Shown in pieces: positions 1-12,022 of a stretch of 64,000 nt of DNA. Numbering within the stretch: the first letter of the stretch is position 1; the number at the start of each line of letters is the position of its first letter. Under the pieces are notes generated by a model that saw only the letters and a list, made by a program, of their open reading frames with translations, made no database searches and was not told where the DNA came from. Both the position numbers and the translations under genes were made by a program. The DNA comes from Emmonsiellopsis sp. PD_33 (Eukaryota; Ascomycota; Eurotiomycetes; Onygenales; Ajellomycetaceae). The stretch spans positions 124,001 to 188,000 of the forward strand of contig JANTQF010000028.1 of NCBI GenBank assembly GCA_032988165.1, in the 5' to 3' direction.

Positions 1-2039
1 TATTCTTTTTATCATATTATATCTATTAATATTAATACTATTATAGAATGATTTCATTTATTAGTATTAGTATGAGTCTGCTTACATTTTATGATATTAA
101 TACTAAAATCAACTAATTATTTGAGTTAGAACTCTATATCACTGCAAAGATTATCTCTTTCAACTGAGAGCTCTTTCTTGAGTTCTCATGATGATTAGAT
201 TTTTTTGGGCCCTACTAGTAGCTATTAAACTCCTCTTATCACATCTGATGTAATTGAAGATAATATGACTAAGAAGAGTAAAGAGTGTCTTGTATGAGCT
301 AAATCAGAGTAAAGATTAGATAGAAGTAAAATACAAAATAATAATTATACTCTTCTTAATAATATTAGAATCTTATATACTAAAAGGCTGTACTCTAGCT
401 ATAAAATTCTATCATCACAGTGAATATCTTGATTAGAAGAAAAGAAGCTCCTGATGTTGGAATTAATAAAAAAGATATGAAGAATATGATGCAAGAAGTT
501 AATTAAGTAGTGAAATTAAATAGAAGATATGATTAATCCTAAAAATCAGTTAATAAAGTAGTCTAACTATTAGAAGGTATAAATGATAGTTCCTCTAAGT
601 ATATTACTTACATATTAATACTCTAATGCTGATATAATACTAGCAGGTTTTTAAATATATTACTTTAGTTTGATATTATCATATAATGACAGTCAAAGCA
701 TACATTGATGGTATGTTTAGTAGTAGGTACTTAAAGAAAGTAAATTTATAAGAGAAGATATAGATGAAGCTTCTAAAGAACTATCTTTATCTATACTTAG
801 ATGATGTTTATGATGAGAATAGAGTAGACTCTATTTTTCATTATTCTTAATCTTTATTAATTGACTTCACAGAACTTAAAATGTGATACATGATGGCTTT
901 CTAATAATATTCTTCAGATATTTATGAAGCTTTTCTATAGCTAAGGCTAGCATGGCTTAGTAAGTAACTCACTCACATGGAAGTTCTTTAGATACTCTAA
1001 ATAGAAGCTTGCTGCTATTCTTCCTATCTTTATTATAATTAATTTGATGTACTTTGTGATCAGAAATCTTGAATAAATAATTGGTCAGTCTGGGGATACA
1101 GAATTAAAATTTAATGAAGCTTTAATCTTTTATAAAGATTAGACTTTATAATTACATGGGATTGAATCTTTGTTGCTAACATTTACAATTAGGAAAATTC
1201 AAGGATTTAACAGTTATGTGGGGGAAAATGTGTGAGAAGTAAAGAGATATACTGGGACATATTATTCAAAAATGAGTTTGAAATCTTTCTGAATTTCAGA
1301 AGGGTAATAGGGAAACTACAGTGAATAAGATTATTATTAATCTAAATGCTGATATAGTGGAAGATCTTAATTTATCTGAGCTAATAGATAATGAATAGAA
1401 AGGTACAGAGTAATTAATATACTTTTATAGGTTTCTTATGCTCTCTCTTATTTACTTGGGATCTAACTCTACTTTTAAGATAATAGTGTATTAATTCTTT
1501 TGCAGACTAACTGTCTATAGTTTGGAGTCTACCTCTATAATTACTAATACTCTGCTGGCAACCCTATTAGTGCCTGTAATAAAAAGAGTATAGACTGTTA
1601 TAGTTTTTTAATGTTTAGTCATCTTTATTATGTGAAATTATCTCTTACTGCAGTACATACTTATTACTGAGAGGTCTCTTTACCCAATATTTCTCTTAGT
1701 AAAGCTATGATATTATTTATTAATAGTTTCTCTATAATTCTTATTTATATTTAATATCTATATTCTTAATTTCCTTACTTCTTCTTTTATTCCTTCTCTT
1801 CATTACTGTAACTATCTGTTTCAAATAACATCTAGCACTATTCATTCAATGGTTATTAATCTATCTTGATTTTATTTTTTACTATTTATAGATTCTGTAC
1901 ATTATAGATGAATAGTACTTTTACTGAATTGAGTAATAATAATAATTAATGTAATTAATGTGTGATAGATGATAGTATCAGTAAAGATAATATTATTAAT
2001 AATAGAGTATAGAGTACTGCTGATGCCATTGCTAATATT

Positions 2040-2580
2040 AATGTGAATAAGGGTAGGAATATACTAGCTAATATTAGTATAGCTAATGTGAGTGGCAATA
2101 GGGACACCTCTGACAACATTGATGTAAATAGGGGTAGAGACATACTAGCTAACATTAATGCAACTAATATGAGTGGTGATGGGTATACCTTCAACAATAT
2201 TGATGTAAATAGGAGCAGAGATATACTAGCTAATATTAATGCAATTAATATAAGTAGTGATGAGAACACCTCCAACAACATTGATATAAATAAGGATAGA
2301 GACATACTAGCCAACATTGGTGTAGCTGATGCAAGTGATGATGGAGATACCTCTAATAATATTAATATAAATAGAGGTAGGAACACACCTACTAATATTA
2401 GTATAATTAATATTAAGTGGTAAGAGGGATATCTCCATTAAAATTGATGTAGATGATGGTAGGGACACACTGCATAATATTAATATATCTGATGCAAGTA
2501 GTAATAAAGATACCTCTATAAATCTTAGTATAGTTAATGCCATTGATGGCAGTAATATCTCCACTAATATTAACATAATT
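2040..2580 (+). repeat. 81-bp minisatellite inside the AT-rich repeat
   Basis: The 9-base phrase atactagct or a close variant recurs at 2061, 2142, 2223, 2304 and 2385, exactly 81 bp apart. Since 81 is a multiple of three, the copies stay in one frame and encode a 27-residue unit with a core like RDILANIN and NTSNNIDIN. A sixth unit follows after a one-base shift (82 bp), and a further decayed unit runs to about 2580. The long open frames on both strands here result from the repetition and are not evidence of a gene. Confidence 0.85.
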
Positions 2581-3946
2581 AGAAATATTTGTACTATTAA
2601 TACTATTAGTATGATTATTACACTATAAACACATGTAAGGAACTAACTACATGTAGTAGCTTCTACATGCTTTGAGTAGGATTATATGATAAATTACTAT
2701 ATCTATTAAAACTGCATAAGCATGCTTGTGCTACCACATGCCCTACATACAGTAAAAAGATTTTACTGATGTTTAAGATAGTTATAGATATTCTAATATT
2801 TTATATTAAAAATCTAAATTATAGATTATCTAAATAGGCAATTAAATTTAGCTTCTAAACAGTCTTAAGGTAAGTATCAGAAGGATATAGAATATTTATT
2901 ATTATATTTATTATAATTTCTTCTGAATTATTCATTAGGGCTTCTATCTCTAAAGCTGTTATCTACTTGTTTATTATTATTTACTCAGTTAAGAGTAAGA
3001 TCAAGGGCTGTTATGATGATTCAGAGGACTCAGATGAGAGTATAGAGAATATATATAATTATATAAAAGCTAAGTAGTTAGAATTCTTTAGTAGTGATTT
3101 CACATCATACATGAATCATTTAATATCACTTTAAAAAGATACTTTATTAATTATTTAATCTATTAAGTATGCTAGAAGTTTCATCACATTTTAACTCTTT
3201 ATTTTTATGCTGGCACTGTAAGTTCAGACTCAGCTTGCAAGTAAAGTATTTAACTTTAATAGAGTCTCTAGATATTCTACAGTAGAAATTATATATTTAA
3301 CTACTTAAAGAATATTTTGACTCACTATGTAAACATAAGAATCATCATTAGTCACATATGAGGTTAGATGGTAGACTAATTAGATGGTTTCAACTATAAG
3401 GTTTATAGACATCTTATAAAGTCTATTATTAAAAATGAAAGGTAGATTTTCTAGTAGAGGCTCATAGAGAGTTAGATTCATTTCTTTAGATAATCTATTA
3501 AAACTCAAAATATACTACTAATTATAATAAAAATACTATACATTATTAATATCATAATAAAAAGCTTGATTCTTCTAAGTTTCTAGAAGCTCCATAATGT
3601 AGGTGTCATTAGTCAGGCTGACTAATCTAAGCTAAGAAATGTAGGTAGAAGGACATAAGAATGTATGAAGCTTCTATATAGTAAAGAATAATAAAAATAC
3701 AATTCACTTAGAATTATCTATAATGAGAATGAAGCTATTCAGATGCTAGATATAGAGAGTTATTTGTAAGAAGAATGAGGCCTGGGTAGATCTAGCTTTT
3801 AGAGAGAAGTCTGTAAAGTGAATAAGATATATGGAGAGAAAAGAGATGAGAATTTATTAAAGGAAATGTGAAAGTAATGAGAGTAGGAAGATATAATAAT
3901 GACTTATTATAAAGACTGGGGAACTCACAGAGAACCTTACATCTTT

Positions 3947-4127
3947 TGTAAAGACATGCTACTAATTGTAATTGGGAAAACTTGAGATGAAAATATTACA
4001 TAGAATAAGGTTGTCTTCCTATGGTTCCTGGGCTGCCTGTGGGTATTTATACCTCAGGGCCTGACTAAGCTAACTGTGTGACTAAGCACCCTGGCTACTC
4101 CATGGCATGGAGCGTAGGCGCGTAACA
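3947..4127 (+). repeat. Candidate 3' LTR of the left repeat
   Basis: The segment starts TGTAAAGACATGC and ends GCGCGTAACA, giving TGT...ACA termini as in many LTRs. It follows a purine-rich stretch (about 3911-3923), contains a TATA-like site (tatttatacc, about 4047) and sits where RIP-type CpG loss stops. The only CpGs of the element are in its last 20 bases. The partner LTR is not in the window, so neither identity nor a target duplication can be tested. Confidence 0.35.
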
Positions 4128-4661
4128 CTGAGGTTTAAAAATGATAGGTCCTAAGATCTTCAAATACTTTATGTTAATAGCATGTTTAGCTATAAAACAG
4201 GTCTCCGGATAGACTCTGAGTGGGGACATAGTTAGGAAGCTGGGTCACCCTAGATCCCTAGAGGGGATGAGGTGGCCAAGGTGTAATTTAGGAATATTAA
4301 TATTGAATGATTTAAAGGATTACCAGGATGCGTGGAATATTCTGCGACTTGATGCTCGGGAGATGGGGGGACCTATGGCCCAGGATCCTGGCAAACATCG
4401 TCCCAGCTTTCCGTTGTATAAGGAGGGGGTCGTTCGGGAACAAATGCAATTGAAATAATAGTTGATCGGCTTCCGCCCGCCATCCTGAAGGGTTCACTGC
4501 AATCATCAGGCAAGGACAAGAAAAGAGTTTACAAAAATGGAAAAAGTGAAGCATCGCATTCTGAAGCAAGACTGTAATCCTAGGTAAAGTCCATAAATTG
4601 CGCTCAAGAACCAGAAACGCCATTTCACTCGAAGGGGAGTCAAAAGTACAAAAAGATCATT
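4128..4661. other. Intergenic stretch between repeat and PP4R2 gene
   Basis: Normal base composition returns with frequent CpG. It presumably contains the 3' UTR of the minus-strand phosphatase subunit gene. No further gene is supported. Confidence 0.5.
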
Positions 4662-6357
4662 TCACGTATCCATCGCATTGGTATCAACACCTGTAGGCCC
4701 CTCCTTCGATGTATCTGCGGATTCTGTTTTCGCAGGTTTAATGGCCTCTGATTCTGAACCCTGAGGTGGTAGAGTTGAATACTCCGCGGATGCTTTCCCA
4801 TCCTGTTCTTCCTTCGATTCCCCAGCGGCTTTGTTAGACATGTCGACAATTACAATGTCTCCATCTGCATCCATGTCAGTATCCTCGTTTATATTACCGC
4901 CATCTAGGCTATCAGTTGCGGAGGCATGGATGGTAACGGCCGAGCTCGCTCCTGATTCATCGGATAGATCATCAATACTCGTGGGACTCGTAGACAGCGA
5001 CATCTGCACACCCCTTCCATCCTGCAAACCCATATCCTCCACGCCTAAGATCGCAGGCCCCCGCGCATGGGGCGCTTCTTCGGTGTCATCATCCTCTACT
5101 GGAGTGAGTTCTCCGTCGGTCATGGCATGTTGTCGTTGATGCCGTTGCACTGTCATGGGAACGACTCCAGCTTCTTGCTCTTGGCGAATGAGCTCACCCT
5201 GTGTAACGGCGCCAGACTCTCGCGCGGGAACAACGGACGATGTTGCAGTTTCGGGCGAGCTCGCACCTGGACTCGAATTAGGACTAGAATCGGGTTCCAT
5301 GAAACTATCGTGATTACCTCCGGGGAGGGCAGAATTGCTTAGCCATGGGATCGGAGTGAGCAGGGCACCTCCCAGAGACTCATCGCTCCCCAGAGAGTTG
5401 TCACTGAACATGAAGCTACTACTTCCTGACCCATTGACACCATTGACAAGGCTACTATCGGTTCCACCGCTGGGTGGAGGCATGGAGAGTGGGAGAGGGA
5501 ATATATCCGCGCCGCTCGACACAGAAACCACTCTGTCAACTGCGCGGAGATATGCTGGGAGGGTGCGGTAATGAAGGGTGGGACGTAGGATCAACTCTGC
5601 CAGGCGCTGGATTGTGTGTGGTGGCTTCGAGGAGAAAGATGATTTTAGAGTGGATTTAATGGAAGCAAGTATTGCGACAAGAGGCGGTGGAAGCGCATCA
5701 TCTGTTGGGCCGGATTGCGGCTGAGAGTCGGGAATGCGCTCACCGGAGGAAGGGAAAGTCGGGACAGGTGGTCGGCGGGGTGGTGTCTGTAGTTGTGAAG
5801 GTGGGGCATTTTCCTTATTGCTATTCGTTTGGGAGTTGATCTCTTGGGTGGAATAGGAGGACGGGATGAGAGTCGGGGTATCAAAAGTATTACTCAATGC
5901 TGGAGGAACAGTAGGCATGGGGAAGTCGTTGTGCACTATCTATAGCGGTTGTCAGCTCTGGTACGACACATACTCGTCTATGGCTTGGTACTCACTTGCT
6001 CCAGCCGCTCGATTAAAGGCTCTAACAAGCTAGGCCACTTCTCACTACACCAAAGGACGCCATGGTTAACAAACTATGCGCCGGGAAGCGCAAAAATTGG
6101 GCCACGTACTAATTCATGTTTCCATCTTTCGCAGCGACCTCCAGCACCTCTTCATCTATAAGCACAGTCTGGTTAGCCCGCTCCAGCTCGAGTCCAGTAT
6201 TCAATTCCCAAACGAATCGCGTCAAAACGCGGGCGGAGAGTGGCCCAGCCGCGGGGCGCATACGAGATATCTCAGATAGCGGGAGGGCGGATTTGACGAG
6301 CCCACCGTGGGGAGAGCGGGAAAAGACGGGAAAAGAAGGATACTTGCCTAAAGCCAT
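4662..6357 (-). CDS. PPP4R2: Protein phosphatase 4 core regulatory subunit R2
   Basis: Regulatory subunit R2 of protein phosphatase 4, which with the catalytic subunit acts in DNA damage recovery and centrosome/spindle control. Proposed exons on the minus strand: 6357-6348, 6155-6110, 6044-5996, 5939-4662, giving 460 aa. The N-terminus reads MALDEEVLEVAAKDGNMNYE, then KWPSLLEPLIERLEQ and IVHNDFPMP, followed near residue 140 by HTIQRLAELILRP and LPAYLRAVDRVVSVSS; these blocks match the fungal R2 family. The rest is acidic and low-complexity, as usual for R2. The first intron is read as GC-AG (donor GCAAGT at 6347). Its 192 nt are open and in frame, so a retained form with 64 extra residues is possible, but splicing restores the family start. 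The other introns are 65 and 56 nt, GT-AG. Confidence 0.85.
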
Positions 6358-7073
6358 TGTCCTGGGGCTTCTCTATGCACATTGGGCGGCGTAGACAAGC
6401 TGTTGCAATATCACGGAGGTAACGAGAGGAACTTGAAGCTTGACATGTCTGGATTAATTCGACGTCAAGCGCGACGCATGTGGCGCTTAGCTAAGATGAT
6501 GTCGACGTCACATGACCGGGTGACAGCTGTCCATCCAATCCAAACCTCGGGAGCCGCACCACCACCACCTGAAACTAAAATATGCCTTGTCGGCCGCTAA
6601 CTCCAGGCGAGTTAACCTTGGGAATCTGCGCGGGCCGCCGCGAAGACTGCTGAAGGTTTGGGCCTCCTTGGGGCTTGCTTGGCTTCAAGTTCCCAATGCC
6701 TAACTCTCAAGCCTGTGGGACTGTGACTGCCAGAGCTGGCCATAGAGGCCTCTGAAAACCATCAAGCCAAAGATGGGATGGAAAAATACGCCCACATTCG
6801 ATGCCAGAGGGGCTCTCAAAACACATTTTCATGAATTACTCCTCAAGCTCTGATTGGAAGACCTAAGAATGGGAATTCGTATTTGGCTGTGGTGGTCCTG
6901 AGCCATGCGGAGGAGGGCTGTGTCGAGACAGCCAGACACCCATCTTTCGGCTAGTAGATCCTCCTCCATATAACTATCTCGTCAACTTCCCAGGAAATTT
7001 CAAAACGAAATTTCTCTATGATATTTCCCATTGTCATTCCATTTCTCCCTCGTTCTGGTCTGCCCCCATTGCT
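6358..7073. promoter_or_regulatory. Shared divergent promoter region
   Basis: About 0.7 kb lies between the start of the PP4 subunit (minus) and the SARA-like gene (plus). Visible elements include a GACGTCAC site near 6500 and a CCAAT at about 6534. No ORF in it resembles a protein family. A bidirectional promoter is an inference from gene orientation. Confidence 0.4.
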
Positions 7074-8875
7074 ATGGGTTTCGATACATGGAAGAAACGT
7101 CTCTCCAGACTCGGCGATAAGAAGCCGACGCCTGAAGCTCTGCCTCCGCCTGGGCCATCCCAAAGAGTAGCTCCAGCGGCGGGTTTTGCACCAACAACAG
7201 CATCTCGACCTGGTATTGCAACAAATCCCGTCACCTCTACGCAACCGCCCCCGGCTGCCACGGTATCACAGCCCTACCTATCATGGCCCATTATTGTGCC
7301 GATACTTCCCCAGGAGGGGCTCGAAGTCTTGATATACCCCCATAAGATCCAATCTATGATCAGCGGGGAGTTGTATTGTTGGACTTATATATCCAGGGGC
7401 TTGGCTCGAGTAGGCCAGAAAGAAGTCGTTTTCACCGTCCGAAGACGAGTTACAACCGAGCGGGAAATTGATTACCCCAAAACTCCCCTCCAGTGGTACG
7501 AGTTCCTGCATGGCGCAGCAAAAAATGGACAGACGGTGGACACATACCAACGCACAGAGTTTCACTCCCCGTCCTTTCTCAACAGGCCTGATTTTAAATG
7601 GGTGGTTTACTGCGATCCGCATCCTATCCGTAATGTTCCGGCATCATATTTCCCACTCGAATGGCTCCAGGCTATTCCGCTCCTTGCGCCGGAAGCTGAC
7701 GTCGCCAACCAATACGGGGTCTCAAGAGCACTCTCGCATCTGGGTTTTTCAGAGCGATGGTTCCCATTTATGCCCTGGGTAGACCGTGACCGTCAACCAT
7801 GCATCACAATGGAGAACATGGCAGGCACCATCAAAGATTCCATGCCATTTGTCGTCATACTCGGGATAAGTGCGCTGAAAAAGGGGTCAGATATTGTTCT
7901 TCAAGTTAGCAGCAAATCTGCACCTTCGCTGAAGGAATCATTAAGCCAATTTGCGCTAGAACACGTATTTGCTTTAAGCACGACGCCCTACAAGGACGCC
8001 GACTCCGGCCTTATCTGGAAAAATACCGATAAGGAGCCCCGAGGATATGGCACCGGTACATCAGGCGCATGCATGAACTTGGGATATTTTGCTTTTTGTC
8101 CATGCCAAGAGCAGAATGAACTGAAGTTGATAGAGGACGGTTATATACGTATGTGTTTTTAACCATTGCGATTGTCCCCTGTTATTATTTCAAAATTTGT
8201 CACCCATCGCCCCAAAGATGCGTACAATAGTGATTAACAAACCCCACAGTTATGGTCACCAACTCCACGTGGGCTTCGTTCCGAAAGGCCATCGAACAGT
8301 CCAGTGATTACGGCATCACTTTCGCAAATGGTATGGGATTTAGGATGGAGTTTCAAAAATGGACGGGGTTTGAAAAACCAATGCCACGGCAGAACCCTGT
8401 TGCAGCTCCAACCCCATCTCTAGGTCTCTCCCCAGGAAAAACCGCACCACCATCTTCCGTAACCAGACCCGGATTCGTCGAATACACCCCCGAACCCGAA
8501 AAACCAAGCCACGTGAACTGTGATCATATCGCCCTCCTCGACAATAACATGAAGGCTGAGGCCGATGTTCTAAAAGTAACCGATTACATCAAACTGGCTG
8601 AAAATGCGGTGGATGCCACAGTGCCTAAAACCGTCCCGCCAGGCGTTGAAGGTGGCGGGAAACTGGTCATTGAATTTGACGTCGGAGGACCCGACAGATT
8701 CGATCTACTTAGTCGCCAATGGTTCAAAATGAGCTTCTCCCCACCATCATTGAACGCCTTACCCATGGGTGAAATATACAAGGCGGTGTCTGACCTACCA
8801 AAGCCGAATATTGAGGTTAGAACTAAGTTTGTACTTGCGTTTAACGTCTGGGGGTTCAAGGGAAAGTGGGATTAG
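7074..8875 (+). CDS. SARA-like C-terminal (DUF3480) domain protein
   Basis: Two exons, 7074-8148 and 8250-8875, joined over a 101-nt GT-AG intron, encode 566 aa. The first 70 residues are Pro/Ala-rich and disordered. From about residue 75 the protein resembles the C-terminal domain of animal SARA/endofin: a block with CWTYISRGLARVGQKEVVF, then FVVILGIS, and after the splice a block IEDGYILMVTNSTWASFRK, which matches the family's conserved end. No FYVE zinc finger, signal peptide or membrane helix is seen, so this is the domain alone. Its function in fungi is unknown; in animals the domain belongs to endosomal scaffold proteins. The gene is divergent from the PP4 subunit and converges with the DUF1479 gene. 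The domain call rests on remembered family motifs and could be a distant SUFU-like fold instead. Confidence 0.65.
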
Positions 8876-9246
8876 CGGTATTTTCTGTCTTTTGATATTA
8901 ATCTTTTATCTCTCTTCTTGTTACTATAGTTTGCAAACTAGCTCTTCATACGCTGTACCCCATATGGAGTTTTGGGAGTTAATGTACGTACTATTTGCAA
9001 GTGGGCAGTGGTCGTGGGCTAATATGCACATGTCTAAGCTCGCGAGGGAGCCAATTCTAAATATACATTCCGCCAAGTTTGGTATTCAAATGAGCCAGCT
9101 CCTAAATCAAACACTAAATGAATCTCACTGAAAAAGAGTACCGCTATAAACAATCACAAGCCCGTATGTTTCCAGCCCATAATGGCAGTATGGAAAAAGT
9201 AGAACCAAAAGCCCCCGCCATGACAACAGGCCCCGTGAACAACGCC
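8876..9246. other. Convergent intergenic region
   Basis: This holds the 3' ends of two convergent genes. T-rich tracts suit plus-strand 3'-end formation. No gene is supported. Confidence 0.5.
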
Positions 9247-10871
9247 TTAAAATCCCAGAACGGCATTAGCCTTCTCGATCATCTTCCGTTCACCCAGTGT
9301 TGAGGGCGAATTTTCGAACTTGGCAAACCCCATAGCCCGCAGTCCAGCCGTGCTTAGATTGTTATGCAAAAAGTCCACAGAAGCTCTTCCTTCGTGTTCC
9401 GATTCGCCCTTCCCGCCTGGAAAGTCAGGGCCGGGCAGGCCGGAGAGGAAGGTTTCACGTTGTCGGGTTAGGTAATTGAGGTTTGTCTCTGTAAGGGGGC
9501 AGACGGGGATGTACAGGACAGACGAGTCCGAATTGCCGGCGTGAACCTTGTCCACCGCGTGGATTGCTGGTGTAGCTTGTTAGTAACTATACCATCAGGG
9601 GTGAAACTTGGGAGCCGGGCTTACAGTCACAATGCCATACGATAAAATCACCCGGCTGATGATGGGGGACATGGACCATGGTGTTGGCAAGATCGAGGTG
9701 TGGATGGAGGATTGTGTTCATCTCCTGGCAAAGGCCCTCACCTGCCCCCTGAAGGGCGGTGGTTGTATCGGGTTCGAGTACCCAGTTGTCTTCATGTAGG
9801 TATTTAGAATCGTACTTGCCGGTGGAACTAGCGTCGGGTTGTCTCAAAGGTGTAAAGAATGGGCGGAGCAGGTAATAGGCAGTGGATAGCTGGAGTAGGG
9901 GGTTGACCATCAATGTTCCCTCGCCGGGCCTAGTTTCCGACATGCTGAGCCATCCTTGGAACATGCGGAACATGCTGCAACCACCAGCACTATTATATAG
10001 ATCAGAAACAATTGGAAGTCGGCAGCTTACTTCCCAAGGGTTGTACTGTTCCCAATTTCCGGAGAAAATCTTATCATAAACATGGCCGAGGCCATAACCA
10101 TTCGGCTCCCAGCGCTCGACACTTCCACCATCGCTATGAGGGCCCAGTGCGAATCCAGAGTCACCAGGCTGTCTAATCCGGACTCGATCAGCATAAGCTA
10201 ATGGTGAAGTGGTCGAAATCATTGAATTTGGATCTTTCAAATCCCACAGTGACATGAGGTATTTTTCGGCCTCTATCAAATTGGGGTGACCTCTCGCTTT
10301 AACTTGGGCTGTGGACCAATAAAGTTCGAACACCGCGGGTTTGTCCTGCGGGAATGCTATTCAATGGAATTAGATGCCGCACGTAGTCACCCAGGCCTGA
10401 AGGGAAGTTCGTACCTCTCGTGAATGGATTCGCCTTCACATAAGATTCAATCATATTCTTGTATTCTCTTGCTTCACCACAAGGCACGACGCCCTTGATA
10501 ACAGCCACGCCCCTCCGTTTCAGTTCTTTCTCAAACTCTTTCGGTCTTGATTTTATATCTGCAAACTGGATTTCCGGGATAACATTCGAACCGTTTTCGG
10601 CAATGAACCTATTTTCATCCGCAAGCGCCTTCAGCAGACGCTTCCAGCTGGCGAGTACCTCATCCTCATGTCCTTTGATGAGTTGCTTCTTCACCTGGGC
10701 AAATCTTTCAGGAAGCGGTTTCGATTCTCCGCCGGATAAGGAGCTGAAAACTGCCGAGATGTCTCCCTCCTGTTTCGGTTTCGCTTGTGAGGTCATTAGC
10801 CGGCAGGCATTCCCACATTTCTGGGCAATTCTGTAGGGATGGCCTGGGCTGCGTTTTCCGATTGCGAACAT
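9247..10871 (-). CDS. DUF1479 family protein (YbiU-like Fe/2-oxoglutarate oxygenase fold)
   Basis: Three exons on the minus strand, 10871-10415, 10356-9625 and 9566-9247, with 58-nt introns, encode 502 aa. The start is the first ATG in frame; the open frame continues upstream but without ATG. The first 25 residues are basic and could be a mitochondrial presequence. Family blocks are KRRGVAVIKGVVP, FPQDKPAVFELYWS, GPHSDGGSVERWEPNGYG, FRMFQGWLSMSE and, across the second junction, WHCDSIHAVD. H226/D228 in HSDGG plus a distal His (H394 or H399) are the expected iron ligands of a cupin-type oxygenase. The substrate is not known for fungal members. The splice sites are confirmed by restoration of these blocks. 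Confidence 0.85.
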
Positions 10872-11673
10872 GTTTTTGGACTGATTGCGTATACTAGCCT
10901 TCAAGTTTCTTCGACAGGTTTAAAACCAGGGGTATAGAGGAGTAGGAGGACGTTATCGATACTAGTCGTGGAAGCGCGTTCGAGAAAAACCGAACGACGG
11001 AGATTCCCAATCCTGGAGCCCAGCTCCAGATATAAAAATCTCCATCCGGACTCCAGGCTCGAGAAGCGGGGTGTACCTCGTAAGAGGCGGAGCTTCCTAA
11101 CAGGGAAACCCCGCCAAGGGATGTCGGGGTGGGACCTGGGCAAAGGTCACGTGGACAAATTGCTGTCGGCCCCGGGTGGAGAACAAGTGACCGCCACACC
11201 AAGATGAATCTTTGCTGGTCTGACAGAGCCCTCCAGCCAGCATCTGAAGAACTGCAAGACTACTAATGCATAGGAAATCGAAACGTCGCTATTGTCATAT
11301 ACTATAACGCTCGCTTTATCAACAGATTAGTCTCGTTGCTGGCTCATAATAGTTACTAACTACTGGTTAGAACACCGCGCTGATGCATACTACCAGCAGA
11401 TTCGTTTTTCGCTTCACAGAGCAATTCAAGAAGCCCACTGCCCAGAGAACTGTCAGTGGCTGGACGAGGGTAACCACGTCGAGCCTGCACTTGCCTGACG
11501 AGATGGTACTCAGGCAGATAATCATAGTTGGGGCATCCATCGCCGGAAGGTGATCACCTTCAAGATGGCTCTGATTCCGATACCAACAAACTATTTTCTC
11601 CAGCCCAGGTCTCCGTACTTCTCAACTTGAAACATATAACATCGACTTGTACCCACATACAACTCGGACTCTG
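10872..11673. other. Upstream region of the DUF1479 gene
   Basis: GC-balanced, CpG-rich sequence without a supported gene. It probably contains the 5' UTR and promoter of the minus-strand oxygenase gene; a short ATAAAAA element occurs near 11032 on the plus strand. Confidence 0.35.
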
Positions 11674-12022
11674 ATGTCTTCCGTCTCCATCACACCGCAA
11701 GCTGTGACAAAGCCTCCTTTTCCGGCGCCCTCTACGGGCTCAAAAGAGGTAATACACCTTTTTCAAAGCTACACGGCGATGCATTTCGATGGGGCACTTT
11801 CCGATTATCTGCTCACCCTCTTTCTATGTCTCGACTTGGATTATACGCATACGAATTATCCTCGCATCCCGCTCCGCTTTATACGATGTCGTCCGTCTTC
11901 ACACCGCAGGGTGAGACGAAACCTCCTTTTCCGGCACCCTCTGCGGGTCCAACCAGAAGTTGTTCACTTTTTTCGGACCTATACTGCCATACATTTTGAT
12001 GCACCGCTTTCTCATGACATGC
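11674..12022 (+). repeat. Decayed tandem duplication, offset about 210 bp
   Basis: Copy A (about 11674-11812) and copy B (about 11886-12022) align along their length. Both start ATGTC(T/G)TCCGTCT, both contain CCTCCTTTTCCGGC(G/A)CCCTCT, and both encode a version of VIHLFQSYTAMHFD / VVHFFRTYTAIHFD. Small indels put the parts of copy B in three different frames, so at least copy B is inactive. It belongs to the pseudogene listed separately. Confidence 0.75.

Larger units (their letters stand above)
1..4127. mobile_element. RIP-degraded AT-rich repeat, probably the right part of an LTR retrotransposon
   Basis: The stretch is very AT-rich, full of stop codons in all frames, and I find no CpG from position 1 to about 4111, whereas CpG is frequent right after. 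That is the signature of RIP acting on a repeated element. No reverse transcriptase, integrase or transposase can be traced with confidence; an isolated YLDD-like stretch near 795 is too short to use. The right edge ends in a candidate LTR (3947-4127), so a Gypsy- or copia-type LTR element is the best guess. The left end lies outside the window. Confidence 0.6.

Noticed and set aside
780..830. YLDD-like motif as evidence for a reverse transcriptase in the left repeat
   Set aside because: The surrounding residues do not fit any RT block and the frame is broken at once.
1955..2423. Overlapping open frames on both strands
   Set aside because: They are translations of the 81-bp tandem repeat, not genes.
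7281..7622. Minus-strand frame of 113 residues
   Set aside because: It lies antisense within the SARA-like gene and has no protein features of its own.
9959..10030. A possible further intron in the DUF1479 gene (GTAAGC donor near 10030)
   Set aside because: The unspliced frame contains conserved family sequence (RLPIVSDLYNSAGGCSMFRM), so it is exon.
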